DNA of 64,000 nt from Orobanche coerulescens (GCA_033398695.1 CM065814.1:105030501-105094500), one strand, 5' to 3'; numbered from the stretch's first letter, positions 1 through 12,366 are shown. Program-made: numbers and translations. The notes: a model not told the origin generated them from the sequence alone.

Positions 1-1963
1 GAACAAATGTATCATAATCAAAACTAATATCAAACTGTTGTGAGCGAATCATGAGAAACCTCAAGGGATAAGGTCAGAATATCTGTACCTTATTCAAAGC
101 AAGCAAAAGGAAAGAAAGGTCACACGAGATGGATCACTCCCGCTTCACGGAACCTATACGAATTAAATATCAAGTATTACTTTAAGTTCAAATTGAATTA
201 GGTTACTCATTTTAGTATACTTTCTATAAATGGTAACTTTCCATATTTAGAAGGTTTCCAGATTTAGAAACATTAGTCATTAATATCCAAAGTTATCATT
301 TAATCAATTTAAGGTATCAACGTGACAATATTAATAGTTTAAGGTTCACAATGATAATTATATAAGTTTAGGGTTTGTAGTTCAAATATTGTAAGATTAG
401 GGTATAAAAAAATGTAAGTATCATAAAGTTACATGGTTTCACAAGTTAAGCCCTTTAGTTTAGAAAATGATAAGTTCAACCCGTAAGTTTAATAATACAC
501 ACATAACCCTTATTTAGCCTTTTACCTTTTTATTAGCTTTTAACTATGAACAGGTCACAACTTGACGAATTTTTGAACCACAGCAGAACTCAGAATTAAA
601 ATTCACAAAAATTCGCACAGGTACTTAAATGACTTTAGAACCTACACGAATTTTCCCAGAATTTATTCGTTAGTTTAACCCCACACGAAAAATACTCAAA
701 CTCAGACTATTCAGAAAACCGACCTGTAGTTGTACCCAAAAATTATTCGCCTCAACGACCTACCAAACATCCAGGAAAAATTCCCAAAAAATTATGATAT
801 TACTAATCATATATAAGTTATATACTGGAGAGTTTCATGGTCCAACTCATTATAATTTTTGAATAAAAAATCGACAAAATAGACTGATTTCAGACTCCCG
901 AATTTCAGATTCAATACTTAAACACACAAAAATCAAAAACACGACCAAAACAACTCGAAATCACTCCAAACCAATTGGATCAGTTAGTAAACTCTTTAAA
1001 CTTAATTTTGGACTCTAGAAACTCAGAAAAGCACCTTTGTATCATTAAGATTCACCCTGCTCAATTCGACTCTAATATTCTGTCAGCAAGAAAGTGAGGC
1101 AGAAAACAACTTCAATTCTTTAACCCTTCTAAATCCGATTGCACACACATCTCATAGGTTTATTTAGCCAATATCACATATGTTTATAGCCTTACATGTC
1201 GACACCACAACCCACACAGTTATAGTCGATTTTATAAGGTTTTTATCTCATTATTCTATGTGGTATCATAAGATTTTCTGCAAGTTTATTCATATACAAA
1301 ACCTGCTAGCCGATTCTCAATACCATACGATATGATCAAATAAGAAAAGGAAGAGGAATTGAACAAGGTCTGAATTTGTTACCCTTGTATCGTGACACGA
1401 AGGAGAGACAAAACAAGATCGAATACCAGCCTATAAACGAGCCGAACACAAGCAAACTCCAACCGAAACTTAGACCTCGATCAAGACACCCCTGCAGCCT
1501 TTGCTTTTGAACGAGAAAGAACCAAGAGAAGAGGGGTAGCAGCCGATGTATTTGTGTATGTATTTTTAGGGTTTTGCTTTGTGTGTGTTATGTGTATTTA
1601 ATGTGTGATGAGAAGAGAGGAGGGAAACGTGTGATGAGAAGAGAGGAAAAATCAAGGAATGTCGTGACATATGGGATTGTGGTATCTCATTCCTTATTTA
1701 GTTTCAATAATGGACTTGGGCTTCTTTATCTTTATGATCACTTGAAATCAAGTCAATATACTCGGCCCAAAAGGAACATATTAGGCGTGTGATACCTAAT
1801 ACACATGTATATGGTTGTAACTTTTAATTATCATAAGTCTTAAAGGTTAGTAAAGTTGTGAAATGTTCAAGCATTAGTATTTATAATGCTTAGGTTAAAT
1901 ATAATTCAATGTTTTAGGTTATTAAATTGTCTTTTAAAAAGTTTAAAATTTTCGGGTATTACA
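1..1963 (-). mobile_element. LTR of a gypsy-type element, minus orientation, cut by the window start
   Basis: This is non-coding, AT-rich sequence ending in CGGGTATTACA, which on the minus strand reads TGTAATACCCG, the same LTR start seen in E and C. Bases 48-150 match the solo LTR around 4600-4720 in inverted orientation; shared blocks include TCATGAGAAACCT and GGTCAGAATATCT. It is therefore the same or a sister family, inserted the other way round. Its right end interrupts the gag remnant that starts at 1964. The left end lies outside the window, so whether it is solo or full length is unknown. The following bases GTAAG (1964-1968) would be one copy of its target duplication. Confidence 0.7.
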
Positions 1964-2290
1964 GTAAGTCAAGGGTGGAGAGGAACAGTTTGCGCGAAAA
2001 CACCCCTGGATATTGCACTTGAAGCACCTTTCTGTCTTGTTGAAAGTGAACGATGCCATCTTGGGATTCCCCGCGTTCCTATCACGAAGACGATGCATTC
2101 GAAAGACATGGGGTTTGGGGACTCTTAGTTCCTGCGCCGTCCAAGAATTTCCTAGATGTATTTTGCCCTCTGTGCCTTGCTCGTAGACTCAACTACTTAG
2201 GATATTTCATGGGGTATCGTCTGATCCTGGTACTCCCTCGCTGTAGCGTGAATCTCTATCATACAAATCACATCACCATTTCCTAACCAT
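1964..2290 (-). pseudogene. Gag zinc-knuckle region of gypsy element B (degenerate)
   Basis: Read on the minus strand, this stretch parallels the better-preserved gag of element C at about 36170-36500 base for base in many places, for example TCAAGGGTGGAGAGG here against TCAAGAGTGGAGAGG there, both inside the first CCHC knuckle. No long open frame remains. The knuckle is cut at 1963/1964 by the insertion of the LTR to its left. Gag would normally package the element RNA into virus-like particles. The call rests on similarity within the window, since the protein itself is too broken to recognise alone. Confidence 0.55.
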
Positions 2291-2820
2291 CATCATATCC
2301 ACGTCTTTTACCAAAAGTTTAAAAAGTCCTTGTTGTCTCATTTTTCGAGTAGGTCAAGATGTTACTAGTAAACGAGAACCATGAGCTCCTCAAAATTACT
2401 GGGTAAGGTTCGAGCATCAAGTTTATTAATATGATCAAGGTATTGGTTAGGCCAAATAGGTATAACGACAATCTCATGATATTCCTATTTAATGTCGAGA
2501 TATGATAGTTATCAGGGTCAGCGAACCGAAAGAACGAAGATGTATCAAAAGGAAAGGAAACTGGCGGGAAGAGACTGGCATTACGATTCATAGATATGTT
2601 GTTCTGTTACGGCTGTAACTAAAGATTTGTTACGGTCGTAACACATCTTCTGGAGTTTTCAGCTAGGCGCCATCATTATGGCCGTAACATATAATGTATA
2701 ACGGTCGTATCATAGCTCCGGGTTTATTCTGACAATCGAATCGCTCGCTTTCCACTGTAATCGAGTATAGTTAAGCATTGCTACTCTCGAGCCTCGTCAC
2801 GTAGCATCCGTGGCTAGTGC
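2291..2820 (-). mobile_element. Degenerate internal region of element B, left of the solo LTR
   Basis: I see no intact gene here. By position this continues the internal region of minus-strand element B and resumes at 5705 after the solo LTR. Bases 2604-2725 hold four short palindrome-like motifs of the form TTACGGNCGTAA (for example GTTACGGTCGTAAC), the motif class that forms arrays in the C LTRs. That leaves open whether this part is gag or a fragment of a C-like LTR. Confidence 0.4.
2816..2820. repeat. Target-site duplication, left copy (AGTGC)
   Basis: AGTGC lies directly left of the solo LTR and is repeated exactly at 5700-5704, directly right of it. Five-base duplications are normal for Ty3/gypsy integration. 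Confidence 0.85.
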
Positions 2821-5699
2821 TGTAAAACCCTCATTCTTTATTCATGTGAAATACCTAAAATACCCTCTAATCTAAAATTTCAAGAGAACATAAGATTATT
2901 ACAAGATAATACAAGAACATATGATTATAAACTATAGTATATTAATTCCTAAGTTACCTAAATTAAACTATACATTATATAAACTAAATTAAAACATATG
3001 TTATCCCTAAATAAATAAAAGAAAACGAAATATACTTGTTCCTTATCACAAATTCGGCCAAGAAGAGAAAAAGGAGAAGATGAGATCACATATTCACCAT
3101 ATCTAAATTCCTAATTTATACCACACGCTTTCTCTTCTTTATACCCAACAAATTATACGGTTTTCTTGAAAAATAAACACACAATATTCTCCATAACTCT
3201 CTCAAAATACACGGCATACATCCAAGAAGAAGGCAAGGAAGAAAGTTGGTGTTTTGGTGAAAATTATAAGCAAGAAAGGAGTTGTGATACGGTGCTATCA
3301 CAAGGGTTTCCAACGTGTTATTTTGATTCTTCTCTTTAGTTTGATTCGTGTACTTGCTGTCCCAGGAAGGTATGATATTCCTAAGTCTTCTTATGATCCA
3401 TTCCATTCATCTAATAAAGCTTACAATCGTTTTTAATGTTGCTATCACAACCGGTATCACAAGATGTCTTAAAAACCCTAATTCTATACGTTTTGTAATA
3501 ATTGATTAAGAATGGTTATACAAGTTAATTTGAATCATGTAATACACTTATATATATCTGTAATGGAACATATATAATGATGGCTAAAAGATTTGGATTA
3601 AACCCTAAAAGAAATCAAACCTATGTCGACCTAAACTATGTCTATCAGAAGTATTATTTTATGTGATTTTGTGATCCTTATTGTGACCAATTAAAGAGAA
3701 TCAAGACCTGCTATTTGGTGATTTATTTAAGTCATACTAAGGCCTAATAGAAAATGATGTTGGAAACCGGTCTTAAGATATATTATAGGTTCCGTGTGCG
3801 TTTGTGTAAGTAAACATTGTGATATAATGACGTAAAACGGATTTTTGAATTGGACAGTTTTGTAATCCGAATTTGTATGCACTATTGCTTGAGTTTCATA
3901 AGTATATTATACCGGTTCTTTACTTGTAAACCTATTTTAAGGTCTTAATTAAGTTTTCCAATTGGGTTTGAATGATTTAGAGTTGATTTGAGTATGTTTC
4001 TGAATTTTATGTGATCATATGTCAAAATGACAGCGTTTTGAGAAACTTTCTTCAGTCGACTTAGATTTCCTTTTACAGAAGTAATATCTAAGTTAGTAGA
4101 GACTTCCTGGAATTTTTTTAGATTTTTTTAAAGTGTATGAATGGGCTAATCAAATGCAAACTTTCTACATGTATGTGCAGTTAATTTTCTGGGTAGGTCT
4201 GGGTATATAATTTTTGTAGGGTACTTACACTTAATAATAAAATCTGGGAGAATTCAAGTAGACTCCTAAGCCATATATGCTTCTTTTATAATTTTGGTGA
4301 ATTTTTTTTTTGATATATGGTATGGTTTTAAAATTCATAAATTGAAGGCTAAAACATAGTAAAACCAGAATTTGTTTAGAAGTTAAGATTTTTGTGATTT
4401 TAATACCATTTAAAATGGTTGAACCCTAAAATGCACTTGAACATTAATTATGATATAATTGGTCATATGTTAACCTAATTACAATAACAAAATCCTAATC
4501 ACATTAACAAATGGTGTTAAGTAATTAAGAACCCGTTATGACATTAAATGAGTTAATAAGTAATACATGATCCCCAATTCATGTAGGTTCTGCGAAGAAG
4601 GAGTGACTTCCATTTCCTTGTGATCCATCTTTTACTGTCTGTTTAATTTGAATAAGGTATAGATATTCTGACCTTTCTCTTAAGGTTTCTCATGACTCTT
4701 ACACATATTTTGATCTTTAGCCATTTCTGATTTTGATACCTTTGCTATGAGCCTTTATATTATGACTTATCTATTTGACACTATTTCATAGACTTATGAT
4801 TGAACCATTGACTTGGACCTTTGCTTTGAACCCTCTTTAAAATGAACCGTTGATTATGATATGATCTTTTGACCTTAGATTCTATGTCATTACTATGTCA
4901 TTCTATTTTGACCTTTCAGTTTGATACCCGACCTATTACTAGGCATGGGGGTTCCATGTCCGTGTCATTGATGCACCAATGGCATGACTCCAGGGTGGTC
5001 GAGTGATGAGCCATCCCGTACCTTTTTGTTATATATTATGAGATCTTAATTATTATATATGTTTGTCCACTAATATCTTTGCAGGGGCGTATGGATGCAT
5101 CCTAGATTTGATTTGTATACGATATGTTATGTTATAATTTGTTTGGTGATTGATGTTGTGTGCAATACACGTCCTTCACACTATGGGAGTTAGCTACTCT
5201 ATTGGTTACTTATATTATGGTTATGATATGTTTGTTTTGAGCTCGTGGTAGATTTCTGATTTCCTTTCATTATTCCTACACTCTTATTATACCTCATGTT
5301 ATTCCCAATGCACCATATTTCTGTTCTTTATTTCTTATTCATTACTTTGCTTGTATATCTGTTCACTGGGCTTTGTAAGCTCAGACGCATTCTTTTCTCC
5401 GCGGCATGTTGTTAAGCTAGGAGCTGGGGCTATCTATGAGATTGAGAGTAGGAGTTGAGTGTGGATTTACCCTAGTCATCTTAGACTTTGATACCATTGT
5501 TATTTCATTTATGTTTGAGACTTAGACTATTTATGTTTCCTTTCATTTGGTTATCTTCTGGAACTTATGCAACGATCAACTCGTGTTGACTTGTTTTCCT
5601 TTGATATTTATTTAAGACTTCTGCTTGTGTTTATTTATGTATGTTCTGATATGCCACCATAATGTGATACTTCTATCCTTGTTGGGTTGGGGTGTTACA
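2821..5699 (+). mobile_element. Solo LTR of a Ty3/gypsy-type element
   Basis: The element starts TGTAAAACCC and ends GGGTGTTACA, is flanked by AGTGC on both sides, and is 2,879 bp long with no internal region. A solo LTR of this form is the usual product of recombination between the two LTRs of a full element. Orientation is taken as plus because the 3' end GGGGTGTTACA matches the LTR 3' ends of A and D. No protein coding was found. It lies inside element B and belongs to the same or a sister family as the inverted LTR at 1-1963. Confidence 0.85.
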
Positions 5700-5704
5700 A
5701 GTGC
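5700..5704. repeat. Target-site duplication, right copy (AGTGC)
   Basis: Exact copy of 2816-2820, bounding the solo LTR on the right. Confidence 0.85.
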
Positions 5705-7257
5705 ATCTTCGTCTTAACGATGTCATCATCTTCACAGCTTGTATCATTTCTTCAATGGTACTCGATTCTCTTTCGATGATTCATGATCCCTTTGTACCTT
5801 TCAACTGGTCTTAATCGTGGGTTGAATTCTCTCCGAGTACTTCAACGATGGGAGAGTTCATAATCAATCTTCGTTCTAGTTACGCACAGGCAATCGTAAG
5901 TCTAGTGATTCCTCACAATCCAATCTCTACCTGGCATGCCCATAAGGAAGGGCTACCAAGGAAATATGCCGCTGAGGTTCAACTCGAGTCCAACGCATCA
6001 AAGAGAGTGTGGTACAAACACTAGTCCCAGCTCAAACAAGAGAAAGATCTATCTTCTCAAGAAAGGTAAAGGAGAAGAATATTTCAGGCACTATTCCGCT
6101 AAATAAAATTGCATAATAACATTGCTCGGTTCAGTCAGCGTCCCCGAATGCCCAAGGTAGCAAAAATTCAGGAAGCATGCGTACCATATACAAGCCTGGA
6201 TGTTTTTGATTATATCAGAAAACGACACTATACGAGCTGCAGAAAACCCGAGCTCACAGGATGTAAAAAATTTTAAACCAACTTTTAGCCCTCTGACGAG
6301 GACGATAATGTCATGCCTGCATTTTATGAAAAATGATCTTTTGAAAATAAGGGGGCGAGTCACGTTTCGCCCAAAATTTGCAAATACTTTTTAGAAGAGG
6401 AAGTTTTATTTCACATCTCGACTTTCAAAAAATTTTAAAGACGTCGTAATTAGTTTGAAAAATTTAATTTATGTTTCAAATACCACAAATTTAAAACCTT
6501 TCCTCTTCTACCAAAACGTTTAATCAAAAATTTTTCACCAAATACGTGACCATTTAATAAGACGATATTAAATCATAAGGTTTCACCATTTGAAAGAGTT
6601 CAAAACACCACTTTAAAAATGTTCATGCAGTGGATAAAATCGATACTCAAAATTACATTCTTAATAAAATATAAGAATCGATAATATACCTGATTTTCCA
6701 AAATACACTATATAACAATTTTCACCCGGAACGTATACGCATTGTATATCCCAAAAACCCTAATACAACCAACAAGTTCTAGCCCCTCGACCAAGGTTGA
6801 TTGAATTAACACAACAAAATTACCACACACATAAGAGGGAACTTAAAATCGAGGGACTTACCGTCTCCATATGCCTGTATGTACAAGTTCCTCAAACGTA
6901 TATGGGAAGGAAGAATAATGGACACAATTCGAATGAGTACAAATAAGTTACTCTGGTTTCTCATAGGTCTCTTGATGGAATCAGAAATCAATGGCATGAC
7001 TCTAATGGAATATAGTTCACAAGAAGGACTCAAAAAGTCCAGGTATGTTCACGAAGGAGATTAGAACAATTTGGAAAAAGAAATTAAGGATCAGAGAGAC
7101 TTACAGCGCAGGTGACACGAGACGATGACAGCACTGATAATCCTCAACACCAACAACAATTAACGACACCAACAACAATTAATAACCAGACACGACAAAA
7201 CAGACCAAATAACCGACGGCCTAGGTATTCAGAAACCTAGGCTCCTATATCATATTC
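5705..7257 (-). mobile_element. Gag 5' part and untranslated leader of gypsy element B
   Basis: Bases from about 6270 to 7257 are similar to the leader of element C (about 36690-37680). Shared landmarks are a GGCGAGTCACGTT block, GAAGAGGAAGTTT, CAGTGGATAAAAT, CGTATACGCAT, AGGGAACTTA and a GGCCTAGG block just before the LTR. No coding frame is convincing from 5705 to about 6270, where gag should begin. The segment ends at the primer site and 5' LTR of B. There is no host gene in this interval. Confidence 0.6.
7241..7252 (-). other. Degenerate primer-binding site of element B
   Basis: On the minus strand this reads TGATATAGGAGC, three mismatches from TGGTATCAGAGC, the initiator-Met tRNA complement used by most plant LTR elements. 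It sits five bases inside the 5' LTR edge, where a PBS belongs. Confidence 0.6.
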
Positions 7258-9239
7258 TGTAACAAACTCATCCCGGGTCGGGACTGTTACAGCGTTGTGG
7301 ATTCTTTTCGAGAATCCACAAGGCAGACCTGTTTAATACATAGTCACAACGACCAAACCGGTCAAACGAAAAACTAAAACAACAGATGTCAATCGGCAAG
7401 GTTGACGTCGCAACATATCCACGACATCACGACTGGCAAGGTCGAACCACATTCAAAACCAACCCAATAAATAATAATGAACTTTAGAACAGTACCCTAT
7501 CCCATACACGGGTGTAACATCAATAAAACGGTAGTCGCGAGTACTTACCCAAACCAAGACCAAAACAATTATAACGACATCAGCGACCCGAGAGAATATC
7601 ACTGCTGCTCGTCATCCTCATGCTCTTCCTGCGCCGGCTCACCACTAAGACCTGTACCTGAATACACAAAAAGGTATCCACCCCCGAAGGGGTCAGCAAA
7701 TAGCCAGTGCAAGTATTTGACAATAGGAATATGTATAACGTACAATAAAAGAAATATTGTGATGACTGATTACATTAGTTTAGCCAAAACAAAGATATTC
7801 TCACCAAGTGCTAGCGCCTCAACAGTATAGTGACAACGACATCGTTCATAATCCAAAATCATAAGCAGTACCATGTCATTTCATTATTCTGGAATAATAT
7901 GCACATCATTAAACCATTGGGCATCCAGGTATATACCCCACTACAATATATACATCAGAGTCCCCGTCGGGACATCACTGGTTGGATTACCCTCCTGGGT
8001 GGTATATACCCCACTATAATATACACCCCAGAGTCCCCGTCGAGACATCCTTGGCTTTACCCGGGTCCACAAGTCACAAAACATCTCAACATTGGTACAA
8101 CTTCAACATGTCGTACACAATACGTTGTCACATAACATTGCCGATGCAAGTCCCATAACATTATCCAAACTTTCAACAACTTTTTTTTTCAATCGTACTT
8201 GAAATAACTTTTCGAGGCATCCTCGATAAATCATTTATAAAATGATTTCATTCCAGAAAACAGTAACCAAGACCAGTCATCGGTATTTGCAGAAAACATT
8301 TCTCAAATCATTTAAAAAAAACATTTTCGAAATCCTTTTCAAAAATGTTTTCGAAATCAAAATCCTTTTCAAAACATTTTTTAAATCCCTTTGAAACTAG
8401 TGTATTTTAGAAATCCTTTTCAAAACATTTCAAAATATCAACGCAGAGTTGCTGAATTCAGAGCATGAGCAAATATTTGGAAATCATGGCATGTATGTAC
8501 TCAATTGCAATTTATACATAAAGCACGATCAAATACTTGCCTAACATCCAAGCAAATGTAAAAGTTCAATTGTCATGAAGATGGAATGGACGATTCATCA
8601 TACTCTCGATCTTAAATAGTCCGAAAAAATCAGAAACTTCGGAGCCTTAATGAAAATGGCAAACGAGAGGTTTTAACACTCGCTCCTTGCAGGGAACTCG
8701 ATCCTAATATCCTATCATCAATCCAACAATGATCACACGACGAAAAACATTGTTGAATGCCCGAATTCCCTCTATTCTATCGGACACCTTGTAGGCGTGG
8801 GTTTAAAACTTAATAAAACGACGAATTGTAGACAATTAAACCATGGAAAAACAATGAAAATGGTAGAATACCGCTGGATTATTGATAAGTTTTCAATAAT
8901 CTAGGCTGATTCGGAACAGATGGCCAAGATACTCAAATTTCCTAAACTAGGGTTTTAGGAAACTCACCATGACTCGATCGATCGGAAGAGATTATAGGAT
9001 GATTAAACCATCTCTAGGACGTCAAAACCTTATAGATTAATAGTTTTACAGCATACCTTTATGTGCTCCAAGTCTAAACCGTGAAAAAGGAGGAAGGGGA
9101 ATGAGAAAAGTCCCAAAGAAGCTGACTGATCGGCCATTCGGGAACCTTCCGTCCCTATCCTTTCTGTCGCCTTTCGAACAGGTCTGGGAATCTTACGAAC
9201 CCGTCCTGGTCGCCGCCTTCTGGATAGGTTCGGGAAGCT

Positions 9240-9500
9240 TCCGGATATGACCGACCATCGCCTTCCGAACACGACCGAGAAACTTCCAGGTTCTTCCGGA
9301 CACCGCCTCTCAGACACAATCGAGAAACTTCCAAACTCTACCGGCTACCGACTTCCGAACGTGACCGAGAACCATATAGATTCTACCAGCCACCGACTTC
9401 CGGACGTGACTGAAAACCTTCCAGGTTCTACCGGCCACTGACTTCCGAACGTGACCGAGAACCTTCCAGGTTCTACCGGCCACCGACTTCTAAACACGAC
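9240..9500. repeat. Tandem repeats of about 45-48 bp in U3 of the B LTR
   Basis: About five diverged units follow each other, each containing CCGACTTCCGAACGTGACC and a small palindrome GAACCTTCCAGGTTC or a decayed form of it. In minus orientation the array lies near the start of the LTR, where enhancers of LTR elements usually sit. A second array follows directly. Confidence 0.75.
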
Positions 9501-9569
9501 CGGCCGCACCCGGCCGGTTCCTGCTGCACTTATCCGGTTCCTGGCCGGTTATCACCGTACCTAGATGGT

Positions 9570-9650
9570 ACTTGCCGCATCGGACCGGTTCTTACTGCAT
9601 CGGACCGGTTCTTGCCGCACCGGACTGGTTCTTGCCGCATCGAACTGCTC
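9570..9650. repeat. Tandem repeats of 20 bp with ACCGGT cores
   Basis: About four units of the type GCATCGGACCGGTTCTTACT follow one another. The core ACCGGT is self-complementary. The array adjoins the 45-48 bp array and also lies in U3 of element B. Confidence 0.75.
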
Positions 9651-9797
9651 GGTAAGAGTCTCGATCTCAAATTTTTAATTACGAACCGAGAGGAAACGTA
9701 GCTGAAGAAAAGAAAATGGAGGATAATAATGATATATTTACACGTACGAATCACAAAGATCGAGATATACGAAAATGGGAAGAATAGGGGTATTACA

Positions 9798-10183
9798 GCA
9801 GCACCGGATAACTCTTTAGGAGTTCCTATTAAATTTATATCATCCACATAGACTGCAATGATAGCAAATCCAGTATTGGATCTTTTAATAAAAACACATG
9901 GGCATTTAAGATCATTTTTATAACCTTCCTTAGAAAGGTATTCATTCAATTTAAGATACCACATGCGACCGGATTGCTTTAATCCATAAAGTGATTTTTG
10001 TAGTTTGATCGAGTATAGCTCACGAGGAATAGTAGATTTTGGAATTTTATATCCATGAGGAATTTTCATATAGATATCAGAATCTAATGAAGCATATGGA
10101 TATGCCGTGACTACATCCATTAGTCGCATGTCCAACCACTCATGGACAACCATACTAATAAGAAAACAGAAAGTGATTATATC
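9798..10183 (-). pseudogene. Ty1/copia reverse transcriptase, C-terminal piece (segment 4 of the host copia)
   Basis: The minus-strand frame (open from 10189 to 9530, copia only above 9798) gives the copia RT core. It includes LDMRLMDVVTAY, DSDIYMKIPHGYK, LYGLKQSGRMWY and the catalytic YVDD motif within VYVDDINLIG. Reading continues upstream at 16849 once element E and one copy of its duplication are removed, in phase at the SPVM/DIITF junction. The 3' end is cut at 9797 by element B. The frame lacks RNase H here. The copia superfamily call is firm; the lineage is not assigned. Confidence 0.9.
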
Positions 10184-10188
10184 CATCA
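10184..10188. repeat. Target-site duplication of element E, left copy (CATCA)
   Basis: CATCA lies directly left of the E element (TGTAACACC at 10189) and recurs exactly at 16844-16848. Confidence 0.9.
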
Positions 10189-10671
10189 TGTAACACCCCG
10201 AGATGTTCGGAATAATTACAGTGCCGTAAACCCTTTAAGTAAGGATTTACAAGGCTAATTAAAAAGGAAAGTAAATATAAGACATCAACACTGCGAAAAT
10301 TCAAGTTTATGGAACGTACAACTGGTTCAACGGGTAATTAATACAACCATATCGAATTAATATCAAAAGGACACGCGTGCTCGAGTACAGAAACCAAACC
10401 AAGACAACAAATCTCCAATAACAATAAACATCACTGAACCCCTTCGTCGTCACGTCGGTCCTGTGGCTGTTTCCCTGCTCCTCGGCTACCTGAACATCAA
10501 AACAAATGTCCACCCCCGAAGGGGTTAGCAAAACGATGCTAGTACAAGTATCATGTTAAACAATTCGAATATGCATCAATAATACATAACAAGATACACC
10601 ACACGGACTTCCGCTACCGGAATCCGACAACGCGAATCCACAAGATTCCATTACACAGCATGGGTATTCCA

Positions 10672-10830
10672 ATGATCCAGCGCCCTCAGCATAGATCCCA
10701 AGATGATCCCGTCGGACCAACACGAGGTGGAAATAACCCGTCCAATGATCCAGCGCCCTCAGCCTAGATCCCAAGATGATCCCGTCGGACCAACACGAGG
10801 TGGACATCCGATCCAGCGCCCTCAGCATAG
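10672..10830. repeat. Tandem repeats in the E LTR (3' LTR copy)
   Basis: A unit containing GATCCAGCGCCCTCAGC and CCGTCGGACCAACACGAGG is repeated about three times, the last unit partial. The minus-strand text (CACCTC...GGTCCGACGGGATCA) resembles the repeat in the A LTR at 21981-22213, so the module is shared by the two families. The same array recurs at about 14991-15146 in the other E LTR. Confidence 0.75.
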
Positions 10831-12052
10831 ATCGTTCAACGTATACAAACACAACTCATGCATACACATATGCCAAATCGTTATGTTCATCAACATGAAC
10901 ATATAAACACTATATAACGAATATCATGACAAATCAACGAAGTAAATATCATGTTCAACAACATGCATAATCATACGCATACTGTAAAAATACCGATATT
11001 AACATATCACGATACTTGCCTCGAAGATGGCAAGAACGATACACTTCAATGCTCTCGACGCACTCGAAGGCCGCCTCCTCCGATCAACGTAACAAGCTCG
11101 AACCTTAACAAAAGGAACGATATACAAATCATCTCAAGTCGAACGATGGCCTAACAATTCGGTCTACGGCCGAAAAGCTCAAAATAAACAATCTGCGGGC
11201 CTTAGCGCGCGCGCTCGTACCCTACGGGCGTGCGCTAAGACGGACTGATAGCGTACGCTATCTTATAAGACTAGCGTCGCTAGCCACGGTCTGGCGATCG
11301 ACTCAGGGTCTCATAACGCGCGCTACGTGCGTTTGGGCGTTAAGCGGCCCGATAGAGCAAGTTAACTCCCTTGTTTTAGCGTGCGCTAATATTGCATGTG
11401 AGAATCACGCAAGCAGCTGGGTTGAATGGTGAAGAACTCAAGAATCCTACCGTGATAATACAAGTTATCCTCGGGCAAATCATGCTAATAAGGTTTGAGG
11501 AAGATTTGATTATGGAATACCAATATACGGATAGTCATCTTAATATCATAATCCATTACGATCTTCAAGAAGTAATCTAAGTTCCGATCGTCTTATGTTT
11601 CAAAACACCTGATTTCAACGTATACGACTCAAAGAATCGGGTACTATCCGATTACTTGATCATAAATCGATTTAAACATGCTTAGGAGTCCTTATAATAA
11701 GGTGGTTCAAAGGTTCATTCGATATCTAGCATCTATACGTCAAAAGTATCCTTCTAACATGCGATGACCGATAAAAACGAAATACTTGCTATCCAAACAT
11801 GATTCAAACTTCCTTAGGAACCTTACTAATCATTGGTGAAAAATCACCTACCTCAAAGTAATGAAGAACACGGATGAAAATGAAGCAATCCAACACCAAA
11901 GGCTTGATCACCAATCTCCAATGATATAAGATCTTCAATCTCGAACTAAGTGGTTGATACGAAGTGTTTAGGACGAATGGAGTTATGTTTCAAGTGCAAG
12001 AGTTCGGGTTATGTGGGAAGAAAGGACTGAAATCACGAATAGGATGCTGTCC

Positions 12053-12060
12053 TATTTATA
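12053..12060 (-). promoter_or_regulatory. TATA box of the E 3' LTR
   Basis: The minus strand reads TATAAATA. It lies about 12 bases downstream, in minus orientation, of the nearest TAGCGCGCGCTA palindrome. The same arrangement is present at 16385-16392 in the other LTR. Confidence 0.65.
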
Positions 12061-12072
12061 ATAAATGGCTAT

Positions 12073-12366
12073 TAGCGCGCGCTACACCCTGTTCGTAGCG
12101 TGCGCTAACGGCTCACAGTCTAAACTGTACTCGGCACTTAGCGTACGCTACGCATATACCTGTAGCGTGCGCTAAGGCGTTGACCCGGCTTTTCCCGAAA
12201 GCCGTCCAGGTACATCCGACACGATCCGACAGGGGTCCCGGCGGATCTCACCTACCGCACGTCTCAATCAGTCTGACCACGCATAGCGTGCGCTAATTAC
12301 ACTCGGTAGCGTGCGCTATAAAACCATGTTAGCGTACGCTACCCTTAGCCTGTAGCGTGCGCTACA
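12073..12366 (-). promoter_or_regulatory. Palindrome array TAGCGNNCGCTA in U3 of element E
   Basis: Eight exact copies of the 12-bp palindrome TAGCGNNCGCTA (centre TG, CG or TA) occur here, directly upstream of the TATA box in minus orientation. The copy in the other LTR is at 16404-16692. A second looser group lies downstream of the TATA box at 11196-11392 and 15525-15719. The role is inferred to be transcription-factor binding. Confidence 0.7.

Larger units (their letters stand above)
7258..9797 (-). repeat. 5' LTR of gypsy element B
   Basis: The plus-strand text runs from TGTAACAAAC to GGGTATTACA, giving a 2,540 bp LTR in minus orientation. It is followed at 9798 by copia RT sequence, so B inserted into the copia element. 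GCAGC (9798-9802) should be one copy of its duplication, with the other outside the window. The LTR contains the shared hairpin CCCCCGAAGGGG (7681-7692) and two direct-repeat arrays in U3. Short open frames in it are not genes. Confidence 0.75.

Noticed and set aside
7477..8135. Two consecutive open frames of 117 and 101 codons
   Set aside because: Both are in the B LTR, overlap the shared hairpin, and show no domain or codon pattern of a gene.
9490..9660. Regular short repeats resembling a CRISPR array
   Set aside because: Units are directly adjacent without unique spacers, the sequence lies in a plant LTR, and there are no associated genes.
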